Assembly (NCBI GenBank): GCA_963708425.1
Contig: OY970206.1
Coordinates: 1,488,001-1,552,000 of the forward strand
Source: JACMNW01 sp963708425
GTDB taxonomy: Bacteria; Pseudomonadota; Alphaproteobacteria; Rhodobacterales; Rhodobacteraceae
DNA length: 64,000 nt
Reading direction: 5' to 3'
Of the stretch, positions 43,016 through 51,914 are shown in pieces. The position numbers were made by a program, and so were the translations under genes. Each line of letters opens with the position of its first letter. Position 1 is the first letter of the stretch. A model generated the notes under the pieces. That model searched no databases. It was not told the origin of the DNA and was given only the letters and a program-made list of their open reading frames with translations.

Positions 43016-44530
43016 ATGGCTTATGCATTCCACGGCTGCCACCTGATCGCGGGTGCGCAGGTCGACGGCGACAGTCGGTTCACCAATGCCCGCACCGATG
43101 GCGGGGCTGACAGCTTTGCCGCTGGAACAGTTGATCTGGTCAGTACGGCCTGTGCCGCCGCCGAGGCGGCGTTTCCCGCTTATGCCGCCACGACGCGCGA
43201 CCAGCGGGCAGCGCTGCTGGAGGCGATTGCCGATCAGATCGACCTGCGTGGCGCTGCTGTCACCGAAATCGGCGTGCTGGAAACTGGCCTGCCCGCCGGG
43301 CGGCTAGACGGCGAACGCGGACGCACCACCGGTCAGTTGCGGCTGTTCGCGTCGCATATCCGCGCCGGGGATTACCTCGATCGCCGGATCGACGTCGCCC
43401 TGCCTGACCGCAAGCCCCTGCCCCGCCCGGAAATCCGGATGATCCAGCGGCCTATCGGCCCTGTCGCGGTGTTCGGGGCCTCAAACTTTCCACTGGCGTT
43501 TTCCACAGCGGGCGGTGACACCGCCAGTGCGCTGGCCGCCGGTTGCTCGGTGGTGGTCAAAGGCCATTCGGCCCATCCCGGCACGTCCGAAATCGTCGGC
43601 GATGCGATTGTTGCTGCTGTGGCCGCTTGTGGCCTGCCAGCCGGGGTGTTCAGCCTGATCCAAGGCGGCAACCGCAAGGTCGGCGAGGCGCTGGTCTCTG
43701 ATCCTCGCATCCAAGCCGTAGGATTTACCGGCTCGCTGACAGGGGGCCGGGCGCTGTTCAACCTCTGCGCGGCGCGGCGCGAACCGATCCCGTTCTTTGG
43801 TGAGCTGGGGTCGGTGAACCCGATGTTCCTGCTGCCCGAAGCCATTGGTGCGCGCGGAGGTCAGATTGCCGCAGGTTGGGCCGCCAGCCTGACCATGGGT
43901 GCGGGACAGTTCTGCACCAATCCCGGCATTGCTGTCGTGATTGACGGTGCCGGGGCCGATGCCTTTGCCTCGGCCGCCCATGCCGCGTTAGCCCCCATCG
44001 GGCCGCAAACCATGCTGACCGATGGTATGGCTGTGGCGTATCGTCAGGGGCGCGACCGAATTTCAGCGGGCGTCGGCGTGCGCGCAGTGCTAACCTCGAC
44101 CTGCGATCTGCGGCAGGCAACGCCCTATTTGTTCGAAGTCTCAGGCGATGACTGGCTGGCCGATCATGCGCTGGCGGAAGAGGTGTTCGGCCCGCTGGGT
44201 CTGATCGTCCGGGTCCGCGATGCAGACCAATTGCGGCAAGTGGCCAACAGCCTGCAAGGACAATTGACCTGCACCCTGCATCTGGACGCGGGCGACACTG
44301 CCTTGGCGCAAAGCCTGATGCCCGTGCTGGAACGCAAGGCCGGGCGCATTCTTGCCAACGGCTTTCCAACTGGCGTCGAAGTGTCCGAGGCGATGGTGCA
44401 TGGCGGACCCTACCCCGCCTCGACCAACTTTGGTGCCACGTCGGTCGGCACCCTGTCGATCCGGCGCTGGCTGCGGCCTGTGGCATTCCAAAACATGCCG
44501 ATGGATCTGCTTCCATCCGATTTGATTTGA
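43016..44530 (+). CDS. Alpha-ketoglutaric semialdehyde (2,5-dioxovalerate) dehydrogenase
   Basis: 504 aa from the ATG at 43016, 7 nt after the RraA-like stop (GAGGACACC upstream). NADP+ aldehyde dehydrogenase of the KGSADH type: VFGASNFPLAFSTAGGD, GFTGSLTGGRALF, catalytic Glu263 (FFGELGSVNP) and Cys300 (GAGQFCTNPG). Final step to 2-oxoglutarate in non-phosphorylative pentose and hexarate routes. An intact paralogue of the broken copy at 50.3-50.9 kb. Confidence 0.93.
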   Translation: MAYAFHGCHLIAGAQVDGDSRFTNARTDGGADSFAAGTVDLVSTACAAAEAAFPAYAATTRDQRAALLEAIADQIDLRGAAVTEIGVLETGLPAGRLDGERGRTTGQLRLFASHIRAGDYLDRRIDVALPDRKPLPRPEIRMIQRPIGPVAVFGASNFPLAFSTAGGDTASALAAGCSVVVKGHSAHPGTSEIVGDAIVAAVAACGLPAGVFSLIQGGNRKVGEALVSDPRIQAVGFTGSLTGGRALFNLCAARREPIPFFGELGSVNPMFLLPEAIGARGGQIAAGWAASLTMGAGQFCTNPGIAVVIDGAGADAFASAAHAALAPIGPQTMLTDGMAVAYRQGRDRISAGVGVRAVLTSTCDLRQATPYLFEVSGDDWLADHALAEEVFGPLGLIVRVRDADQLRQVANSLQGQLTCTLHLDAGDTALAQSLMPVLERKAGRILANGFPTGVEVSEAMVHGGPYPASTNFGATSVGTLSIRRWLRPVAFQNMPMDLLPSDLI

Positions 44531-44543
44531 AAGGATACCTGAC

Positions 44544-45449
44544 ATGATCGCACCAAATGACCTTAAAGAACTGATCCGCAACGGGCTTTTGTCTTTCCCG
44601 GTCACGCCGTTCGACAAGGATGACCGATTTGACGCCAAAGCCCTGTCGGCGCATCTGGAATGGCTGTCGGCGTTTCCGGTGGCCGGGTTGATCGTGGCAG
44701 GTGGCACGGGCGAGATGTTCTCGCTGACGCCCGGCGAAATCGTCGAGGTGGTGAAAACCGCCAAGGCCGCGCAGCCAAACAGCCCGATCATCGCAGGCTG
44801 CGGCTATGGCACCAAACTGGCCTGCGAACTGGCGCAAGGCATCGAGGCGGCAGGGGGCGACGGCATTTTGCTGTTGCCACATTACCTGACCGAAGCACCG
44901 GCTGACGGGGTCGAAGCGCGCATTCGCGCCGTCTGCCGGTCCACCAAAATGGGCGTGATCGTTTACAACCGGGGCCAGTCGCGGGTGACGGCTGAAGCCC
45001 TCGAACGGCTGGCTGATGACTGCCCGAACCTGATCGGGTTCAAGGACGGTACGGGCGATATCGACATGGTGCGGCGGGTCACCCTGAAACTGGGGCACCG
45101 ACTGTCCTACATTGGCGGCATGCCGACGCATGAGTTGTTTGCGCAGGCTTATCGCGGGGCGGGGATGCCGACCTATTCGTCGGCGGTGTTCAACTTTGTC
45201 CCGGAAACCGCGCTGAAGTTTCACGGCGCGTTTCTGGCGGGCGACGATGCAACTTGCGAGGCGCTGCTGCGCGATTTCTACTATCCCTTCGCCGCAATCC
45301 GCGACCGCAAGACCGGTTACGCTGTCTCGGCTGTCAAGGCCGGGGTACGACTTCGCGGCTTTGCGGCGGGTCCGGTGCGCAGCCCGTTGACCGACCTGAC
45401 CGAAGAAGAAACGGCGATGATGGCGGCGCTGATCAAGGGACGCGGCTAA
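44544..45449 (+). CDS. kdgD: 5-dehydro-4-deoxyglucarate dehydratase
   Basis: 301 aa DapA-fold decarboxylating dehydratase: 5-dehydro-4-deoxy-D-glucarate to alpha-ketoglutaric semialdehyde + CO2. Diagnostic N-terminus NGLLSFPVTPFDKDDRFD, then GGTGEMFSLTP, Tyr in VIVYNRGQ and Schiff-base Lys in LIGFKDGTGDIDMV. Directly upstream-supplied by the dehydratases and followed metabolically by the adjacent semialdehyde dehydrogenase. AAAGGA about 11 nt before the ATG. Confidence 0.92.
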   Translation: MIAPNDLKELIRNGLLSFPVTPFDKDDRFDAKALSAHLEWLSAFPVAGLIVAGGTGEMFSLTPGEIVEVVKTAKAAQPNSPIIAGCGYGTKLACELAQGIEAAGGDGILLLPHYLTEAPADGVEARIRAVCRSTKMGVIVYNRGQSRVTAEALERLADDCPNLIGFKDGTGDIDMVRRVTLKLGHRLSYIGGMPTHELFAQAYRGAGMPTYSSAVFNFVPETALKFHGAFLAGDDATCEALLRDFYYPFAAIRDRKTGYAVSAVKAGVRLRGFAAGPVRSPLTDLTEEETAMMAALIKGRG

Positions 45450-45452
45450 GCC

Positions 45453-46403
45453 ATGGTGCGGGTGGCGGTGGTTGAGGCTTTCGATACCGCCATGCAGGCA
45501 GTAATCCGGGGCCATGTCGGCGACGGGCTGGATTTGGCTTTCACCGCCAGCAATTCCGATGCCGACCGGGCGCAGGCCTTGGCAAAGGCCGATTATGCCG
45601 TGGTGCGCGGGGTTCGGATGGCGCCAGCGCTGCTGGACGCGGCACCGCATTTGCGACTTTTGCATCAGTGGGGCACCGGCACCGATTACATGCCAGTCGC
45701 CGCCGCCCTTGCGCGCGGGGTGATGGTGGCGCGCAGCCCCGGGCGCAATGCGCCAACGATTGCTGATATGACGGTTGGGTTGATGTTGGCCTGCCTGCGG
45801 CGCATTCCCCAGTCCGACGCGCGGCTGCGGGCAGGCGGTTGGGCGGACGAGGCGCTGTGGACCACGGGACGCGATCTGACTGGCGCGCGGGTCGGGCTGA
45901 TCGGCTATGGGGCGATCGCGCAACTGGTCGCGCGGCGGCTGGCGGGGTTTGACTGTGAGATCGGCTATACCCGGCCCTCCGGGCCATTGGCAGGGGTCGC
46001 GGGGTTTCGCGGACTGGACGATCTGCTGGAATGGGCCGACGTGATCAGCCTGCATCTGCCACTGACGCCCGACACGCGCGATCTGCTGTCCGCCGCACGG
46101 CTGGCGCAGATGCGCCCCGGCGCGGTGCTGATCAACACCGCGCGCGGCGGCATTGTCGATGAGGCGGCTTTGGCCGACTGTCTGCATGTGGGCCATATTG
46201 CGGCGGCGGGGATTGATGCGTTCGAGGCCGAACCGCTGGCCGCCGATGCCCCGATCCTGACCGCGCCGAACACTGTCCTTAGCCCCCATATCGCCGGCCG
46301 CACCCGCGACAACCTGCGCCGGATGGCGCAGCATTGGGCGGGCAACATCCGGACCCATGCCGCCGGGGGTCAGATCGACCCCGGCGATCTGGTTACCGCC
46401 TAG
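45453..46403 (+). CDS. D-isomer-specific 2-hydroxyacid dehydrogenase
   Basis: 316 aa. Cofactor motif GLIGYGAIAQLVA; catalytic Arg (INTARGGIVDE), Glu (EAEPL) and His (LSPHIAGRTRDN) are present. Three nt after kdgD; last gene of the operon. Distinct from the 2-hydroxyacid dehydrogenase at 36.2 kb. Its stop overlaps that of the convergent SDR within a shared CTAG. Confidence 0.88.
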   Translation: MVRVAVVEAFDTAMQAVIRGHVGDGLDLAFTASNSDADRAQALAKADYAVVRGVRMAPALLDAAPHLRLLHQWGTGTDYMPVAAALARGVMVARSPGRNAPTIADMTVGLMLACLRRIPQSDARLRAGGWADEALWTTGRDLTGARVGLIGYGAIAQLVARRLAGFDCEIGYTRPSGPLAGVAGFRGLDDLLEWADVISLHLPLTPDTRDLLSAARLAQMRPGAVLINTARGGIVDEAALADCLHVGHIAAAGIDAFEAEPLAADAPILTAPNTVLSPHIAGRTRDNLRRMAQHWAGNIRTHAAGGQIDPGDLVTA

Positions 46404-47146
46404 CCCCGCCCATAAAGTGGCATCGTGGTGGCCATCAAGGTCATAAAGGGCACGTTCGCTTCGGGCGGCAGGCTGGCCATATAGCTCACCGCCGACCCGA
46501 CCTGATCGACCGAAATCCGGGGCTCGACCGCAAGGTTTCCATCCGCCTGCCGGGTGCCGGTCTGCATGTGGGTGGTCATCCCGGTCACTGCATTTCCAAT
46601 ATCAATTTGCCCACAGGCGATGCCAAAGGCCCGCCCGTCCAGCGTGATCGACTTGGTCAACCCGGTGATGGCGTGTTTGGTGGCCGTATAGGGTGCTGAA
46701 TGCGCGCGCGGTGCGTGGGCCGAAACTGACCCGTTGTTGATGATGCGCCCGCCCTGCGGGTCCTGCGCCTTCATCTGCCTCATCGCGGCGCGGGCACACA
46801 GCATCGCGCCAAACAGGTTGACGTCAATGATCGACCGCAGGTCCGCCACTGCCACTTCGTCCAGCGCCACCTTAGGCACGTTAACTCCCGCATTGTTGAA
46901 CAACAGATCCAGCCGCCCGAACCTTTCCGCAATCCCCGCGAACAAAGCATCAACCGAGGCCGCGTCGGTGACATCAGCGGCCATCGGCACCACAGATCCC
47001 GCAAGTGCCGCCGTTTCCTCCAGCGGAGCCTGCCTGCGGCCCGTCACCACGACAGTCCAGCCCGCCGCCGATAGGGCCAAAGCAACCGCCCTCCCCACCC
47101 CGCTGCCACCACCGGTGACAAGTGCAATTCGATTTTTTGTTTCCAT
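46400..47146 (-). CDS. SDR-family oxidoreductase
   Basis: 248 aa. TGGGSGVGRAVALAL (TGxxxGxG), NNAGVNVP, YTATKHAITGLTKS (YxxxK) as in classical SDRs such as glucose or arabinose 1-dehydrogenase-like and 3-oxoacyl-ACP reductase-like proteins. Convergent with the kdgD operon. Lies between it and the broken TPP enzyme, from which it is separated by 140 bp. Could oxidise a sugar or a sugar-acid alcohol. Confidence 0.87.
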   Translation of the reverse strand: METKNRIALVTGGGSGVGRAVALALSAAGWTVVVTGRRQAPLEETAALAGSVVPMAADVTDAASVDALFAGIAERFGRLDLLFNNAGVNVPKVALDEVAVADLRSIIDVNLFGAMLCARAAMRQMKAQDPQGGRIINNGSVSAHAPRAHSAPYTATKHAITGLTKSITLDGRAFGIACGQIDIGNAVTGMTTHMQTGTRQADGNLAVEPRISVDQVGSAVSYMASLPPEANVPFMTLMATTMPLYGRG

Positions 47147-47286
47147 GGCCCTGAGTCCGCTCCGAGTGGGGTTTGTGATAACCTTGCAATCATCCGCCGG
47201 GGGGTGCGCGTTCTGCCTGCTTGCCCTGCTGACTATAGAACATCCCGATGCAGGTGGATATGGAATGCTATTTATTTTTCAAGAAT

Positions 47287-48750
47287 TTACGCGCCCACCC
47301 CCAGCCCTGCCGCCAAAGCCGTTTCGCGCATCTGGCTAAGCGTCTGGCGGGGGGGGGCAGCGCTTCGGGCGAGATCACGAGATCCAGCACGGCCCCGGTG
47401 CGCGAGGTTAGGGCGCGGGCGAAGGCGGCGGGGAAATCTTCGGTCCGCTTTACCCGTTCGGCGTGATAGCCGTAGGATTTTGCCAGCATCACGAAATCGG
47501 GGTTTTCCAGTGTCGTGCCTGATATCCGCGCCGGGTTATGGCGTTCCTGATGGGCGCGGATGGTTCCGTAGATGCCATTGTCCAGGATCAGCACGATCAG
47601 CTGCGCCCACGCCTGCATGGCGATGCCAAGCTCCTGACAGGTCATCTGGAAATCGCCGTCGTCAGCGAAACAGACAATAGTGCGATCTGGATGCGCCACC
47701 TTGGCCGCGACGGCGGCAGGCAGCCCATAGCCTATCGCCCCGGACTGCGGTGCCAGCAGACGCGCCTTCGGGCCGAACTTGAAGAACTTGTTTGGCCAGA
47801 CGGCAAAGTTTCCCGCGCCATTGGTCAGGATGGCGTCCTCGGGCAGGATGTCGCGCAGATGCGCGGTGACAACCCCCATATCCACCGGCGAGGGCTGCGG
47901 CGGCAGATCAAAGCCTGCTTCCCATTCCGGCCGTGCCTGCGTCCGCCATGCGTCCCATGCGCCGCTAACCGGTCGCAGCGCCGCAGCAAAGGCGTTCGGC
48001 CCTGCGTCAATCCCAAGCGCCGGTTGGTAGATCTTGCCAATCTCGCAGTCGGACCCGTGGACATGGATCAGCGTCTGCGCGGGCACCGGCACGGTCAGCA
48101 GCGTGCAGGCATCGGTCGTCATCTCGCCAAACCGGACATTGATCGCCAGAATCACATCCGCCTCGCGGATCAGGTGTTTGACATGGGCCGGCATCCCCAC
48201 CCCGCCTCACCTGCAAAGACCGGCGAGTGGTTGTCGAACTGGTCCTTAAAGCGGAAGGCGGTAATGACCGGAATGTCGGCGTCTTCGGCGAAACCCTGCG
48301 GCGCGACCGGCCCCGGTCCAGTTGCTGCCCCCGATCAGGATCAGCGGCTGCGCGGCGGCTTGCAGCTTGGCGAGCGTCGCATCCATCGCCGCCGGCTCGG
48401 GCGCTGGTTCGGCAATCCGAGCGGGGGCGGCATCGTTGAGGCTGGTCAGCATGTCTTCCGGCAGGGCGATCACCACCGGCCTTGGGCGCCCGGCGGTCGC
48501 CGTCACCCAGGGCCGGGCGAGGATTTCGGGAACGCGGTTCACATCGTCAATCTCGACCGCCCATTTGGCAACGCTGCCGAACATCGCGCCGTAGTCGATT
48601 TCCTGAAACGCCTCGCGCCCCTTCATGTCGGTGTCGACCTGCCCCACAAAGCACAGCATCGGCGCGGAATCCTGCATGGCGGTGTGAATGCCGATCGAGG
48701 CGTTGGTCACGCCCGGCCCGCGGGTGACAAAGCACAGACCGGGCGGTTCT
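47287..48750 (-). pseudogene. TPP-dependent acetolactate-synthase-like enzyme, broken
   Basis: Remains of a two-domain TPP enzyme. 48246-48750 encodes GVTNASIGIHTAMQDSAP and LCFVGQVDTDMKGREAF (the PYR-domain part), then a frameshift near 48220-48290, then the TPP-binding domain (AIGYGLPAAVAAKVA, FADDGDFQMTCQELGIA, LDNGIYGTIRAHQERH). A second shift in a C9 run (47349-47357 as G9 on plus) moves the C-terminus; restoring the frame gives RQTLSQMRETALAAG to a stop at 47287-47289. The first about 80 residues, including the catalytic Glu region, are replaced by the ISL3 element. Confidence 0.85.
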
Positions 48751-50262
48751 GCCTGAATTTGTGTGGCACAACTATCCTGTGGCCTGGCAGATCAGGAGGG
48801 ATAGTTATGAATACCAAGAAGCAATGGGCGGCTTGTAGCGAAGTGACGGTCCATCGCGTTGGCCTAACTGAGTCTGGCGGGTGGGTTGTGTCGGGCACGC
48901 TGGCTCCAAAAGGCATCTGCCCGGAATGTGGAATGTATTCGCGACGACGCCACGGGTGGCGGCATCGACGGCTTCAGTACTTCCCCGCTCACGGCGAAGC
49001 TGTCTGGGTGGAGCTGCGCGTTTGCCGCTGGCGATGTGCGTCCTCATGCTGCCGCTGCGGTACTTTCTCCGACCGGACGTCATTGGTTGCGATCTTCTAC
49101 TCTCGCCGCACCTCGCGCTTGGCACAGATTGCCAGTCATCTGGGTCATGTTACGGGCGGGCGGCTGAGCGGCGCATGGTTGTCGACATCTTGGAGGATCG
49201 CAACGTGGAGAGCTGCACGGAATGGCTGCGCCGCCATCCCGACATTGCGATCATCAGCAGGGATCGTTGTGGTCTTTACGCACAGGCTGCCCGCCAAGGG
49301 GCGCCGCAAGCACTGCAAGTGACCGACCGGTTTCATCTTGTCCAAAATCTTCGCATGGCGATCGAAGAGCAGATGAACATGCACGGCCGTGCGACTGGCA
49401 GAGCACACCTGTCCGATGCTGACAACATCAGCACGGATTTTCACCTGCAGCGGTCACGCTTGGCGCATCGGAAGTCCCGCGAGGAGATCTTCACAACGAT
49501 TCATGCGCTTCGAGAGAACGGTCTGTCTTGCAGCGAAATCGAACGGCAAACCGGATTCAGGCGCCGCAGTGTGGCAAGGTGGCTTGCGTTCAAGACGCCG
49601 CCTGACCGAAGGAGAGCGGCACTGACGCCGACATCGCCGTGGTACTTCGAAGAAGTCCTGGCCCAGTGCTGGAAAGACGGCAATCGACGCGGCAGGCAAT
49701 TGTTTCACGAGGTCCAGCAGAAAGGCTATGACGGCAGTTACTCGCATCTCGAACGACTACTTGCTGGATGGCGCAGGGCTGAAAAGCAGGTGACGGGCGA
49801 TCTGGCCACCAACCAGCCGGATCTCGCGCCAGTGAGGGACCCGCAAACTGGGCATGCCATATCTCCCGTCATCGCGGCGGCCCTGTGCATCAAACCCAAG
49901 GGATCACTGACCCCCGATCAGGCAAGAAAGGTTGATGCGTTGAAGACAGGATCACCCGCCTGCGCCTCAACGCGGAGCCTCGCGATGCGCTTCAACGGTA
50001 TCCTGCGCGGCGGCCGGTCTGACCCGCTTGATGCGTGGATCGACAACGCCCTTGAGTCGACCTCACCCCCATCATGCGCTTTGCCCGAACGCTTTACCGA
50101 GACATCGAAGCTGTTCACAACGCCATCGAATAGCCCTGGAGCAACGGTCAGGCTGACGGCCAAATCAGCCGCCTGAAGACCCTCAAGCGGGCCATGTACG
50201 GCCGAGCCGGTCCGGAACTGCTCAGAGTACGGATACTGCCACTCCGCCACACTGATTGAGGC
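48751..50262 (+). mobile_element. Defective ISL3-family insertion sequence
   Basis: Left end GCCTGAATTTGTGTGGC (48751) and right end, read inward on the other strand, GCCTCAATCAGTGTGGC (50262) are imperfect inverted repeats. Length about 1.5 kb. No matching target duplication: flanks are GGCGGTTCT on the left and AGGCCCGA on the right, and the two sides lie in different genes. A related left end is found at 59932. Confidence 0.8.
48807..50258 (+). pseudogene. ISL3-family transposase, degenerate
   Basis: ATG at 48807 with AGGAGGG upstream. Zinc-finger start (CPECGMYSRRRHGWRHRRLQ) and ISL3 helix-turn-helix; near 49150-49180 the frame changes and a piece of the DDE domain is missing, resuming at VVDILEDRNVESCTEWLRRHP and ISRDRCGLYAQAARQGAPQALQVTDRFHL. 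Another shift near 50065 and a TAG at 50131 interrupt the C-terminus, which otherwise ends with PWSNGQADGQISRLKTLKR and MYGRAGPELLRVRILPL. Not functional. Confidence 0.85.
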
Positions 50263-50926
50263 AGGCCCGATTTAATGGCAACGCGACACATGGACAAAGC
50301 TGAACGCGCCTGCGGGCATGTTACAGGCGGTGATGGCCGCAGTGATGGCCTGCGCCACGATCTCCCCCGTGCCGGGATGGGGGATAGCCCTTGACGACCA
50401 CGGGGCAACCTGCGGCCAAGGCGCTGACGGTGTCGCCACCCGCAACCGAAAACGCCAGCGGAAAGTTTGAGGCACCGAACACCACAACCGGGCCGAGCGG
50501 GCGCTGGATCATCCGGATTTCCAGGCGCGGCAGCGGTTTGCGATCGGGCAAGGCGGCATCGGTGCGCAGATCGAGGTGGGCTTTTTCTCGGATATGCGAT
50601 GCGAACAGGCGCAACTGGCCGGTGGTACGGCCCCGCTCGCCATCCAGCCGGGCGGTGGTCAGACCGGTTTCCGCGATGCCATATTCGGTGATCTCGACCC
50701 CGCGGGCGTCAACTTCAGTGGCGATCCGTTCAAGGACTACGGCGCGCTGTTCGCGGGTGGTGGCAGATTAGGCCGGGAAGGCGGACGCTGCGGCGCGGCA
50801 GGCAGCGTCAACAGGGGCGGCGGTGCCTGTCGAGAATGTGCGGGCGGGGCCTGTGGCGGGTGAGGATTGGAAGGTGGTTTCGCGCGTGACCCATTGGCCC
50901 GCGATAAGGTGATTTCCTGTAAGCAT
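50263..50926 (-). pseudogene. Alpha-ketoglutaric semialdehyde dehydrogenase, truncated by ISL3 element
   Basis: ATG at 50926 (AAAGGACG upstream). Closely similar to the intact KGSADH at 43-44.5 kb (TTGQLRLFASHIR, LPDRKPLPR.EIRMIQRP.GPV, VFGASNFPLAFS). Lesions: a TAA at 50768-50770 where the paralogue has Tyr, a frameshift near 50390, and loss of everything after about residue 215, including the catalytic Glu and Cys, at the IS end. It was evidently the last enzyme of the arabinose-type pathway whose other genes follow. Confidence 0.88.
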
Positions 50927-51005
50927 TGATGCGTCCTTTGGTGGGGAAGCACCGGGGGTTTCACACCCCCTGGACCCCCGTGGGATGTTTGTACCAAGAT
51001 GAAGC

Positions 51006-51898
51006 CTAAAAGTGGAAGGCGTCTGTGATTTCCCGGCGGCCGAAGGTAAGGGTGTCGGCGACATGGGTCATCGGCGCGAGGTCAGCTTCCAAGGTCCCAG
51101 CGCTAACCAGTTCGGCCATGCGGGCGCAAAGCGCAGGGTATTCATCCATGATGGTGTTGGTCCCTTTGGCCGCCTGCCCACCGATTTCCAGCACATTGCG
51201 GCCCATGCGGAGGGCCATCGGGCCTGCGTTGGTATCAACCTTTATGTCCCAGGTTTGCGGGCCGGTTTGCCGCCAGTCGAAATCTGCAGTCACGCCACCC
51301 GAAAAGGTCAGCGCCGCCGCAATCGGAGTTTGGCGGTTGGCGGGGAAGGTCAGCGGGCGGCGGGCAGAATCTCGGTCAGGATCGACAGGGCGTTGATGCC
51401 GGGGTCGAACACCCCCATGCCGCCCGGTTCGAACACCCAATCCTGGCCGGGATGCCATTTGCGGACATCTTCTTTCCAGGTGATCTGAACGGCGACGATC
51501 TTGCGGTTTGCCAGCCACGCCTTCGCGCCCGCCACACCATGTGCCATTCGACTGTGCCATGTCGCGAACAGGGTAACGCCGTTGGCCTTTGCCAGTGCTT
51601 GCAATGCATGCACCTCGGCCAGCGTCTGGCCCGGCGGCTTTTCCAGCATCACATGGCGGCCGACGCGCAGGGCAGCTTCGGCATAAGCAAAACGCGGTTG
51701 CGGGGGCAGGCACAATGACACAACCGGAATATCGGGGCGGGCCTGCAGCATTTCACCGAAATTGGCGAAGGATTCTATACCGTCCACGCCGCCCGCGCGC
51801 GATACCGTTGCGGCCAGCTCCCAATCGGGCGAGGCCGCAAGGGCAGGCACATGCTGATCCCGCGCGATTTTGCCGATGCCGACGAGGGCTACTTTCAT
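51006..51898 (-). pseudogene. Gfo/Idh/MocA-family sugar 1-dehydrogenase, frameshifted
   Basis: ATG at 51898. First frame: KVALVGIGKIARDQHVPALAA, VVSLCLPPQPRFAYAEAAL, VMLEKPPGQTLAEV (EKP motif) and WKEDVRKWHPGQDWVFEPGG, which resemble galactose/L-arabinose 1-dehydrogenases. One base is missing near 51360 (893 nt in all); the other frame continues LTFPANRQTPIAAALTFSGG to ITDAFHF and a stop at 51006-51008. It would oxidise L-arabinose or D-galactose to the lactone, upstream of the dehydratase next to it. A single lesion, so recent loss or sequencing error. Confidence 0.82.
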
Positions 51899-51914
51899 CA
51901 GTGCCAATCCTTCA

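Noticed and set aside
43758..46358. 866-codon minus-strand frame opposite the KGSADH-kdgD-dehydrogenase genes
   Set aside because: Spans three convincing plus-strand genes and their junctions; the translated sequence has no domain and high His/Gln/Arg content, so it is an antisense artefact.
47538..48750. Apparent 5' extension of the ISL3 transposase frame
   Set aside because: This part is antisense to the TPP-enzyme pseudogene; the transposase starts at the ATG at 48807 with its own ribosome site.
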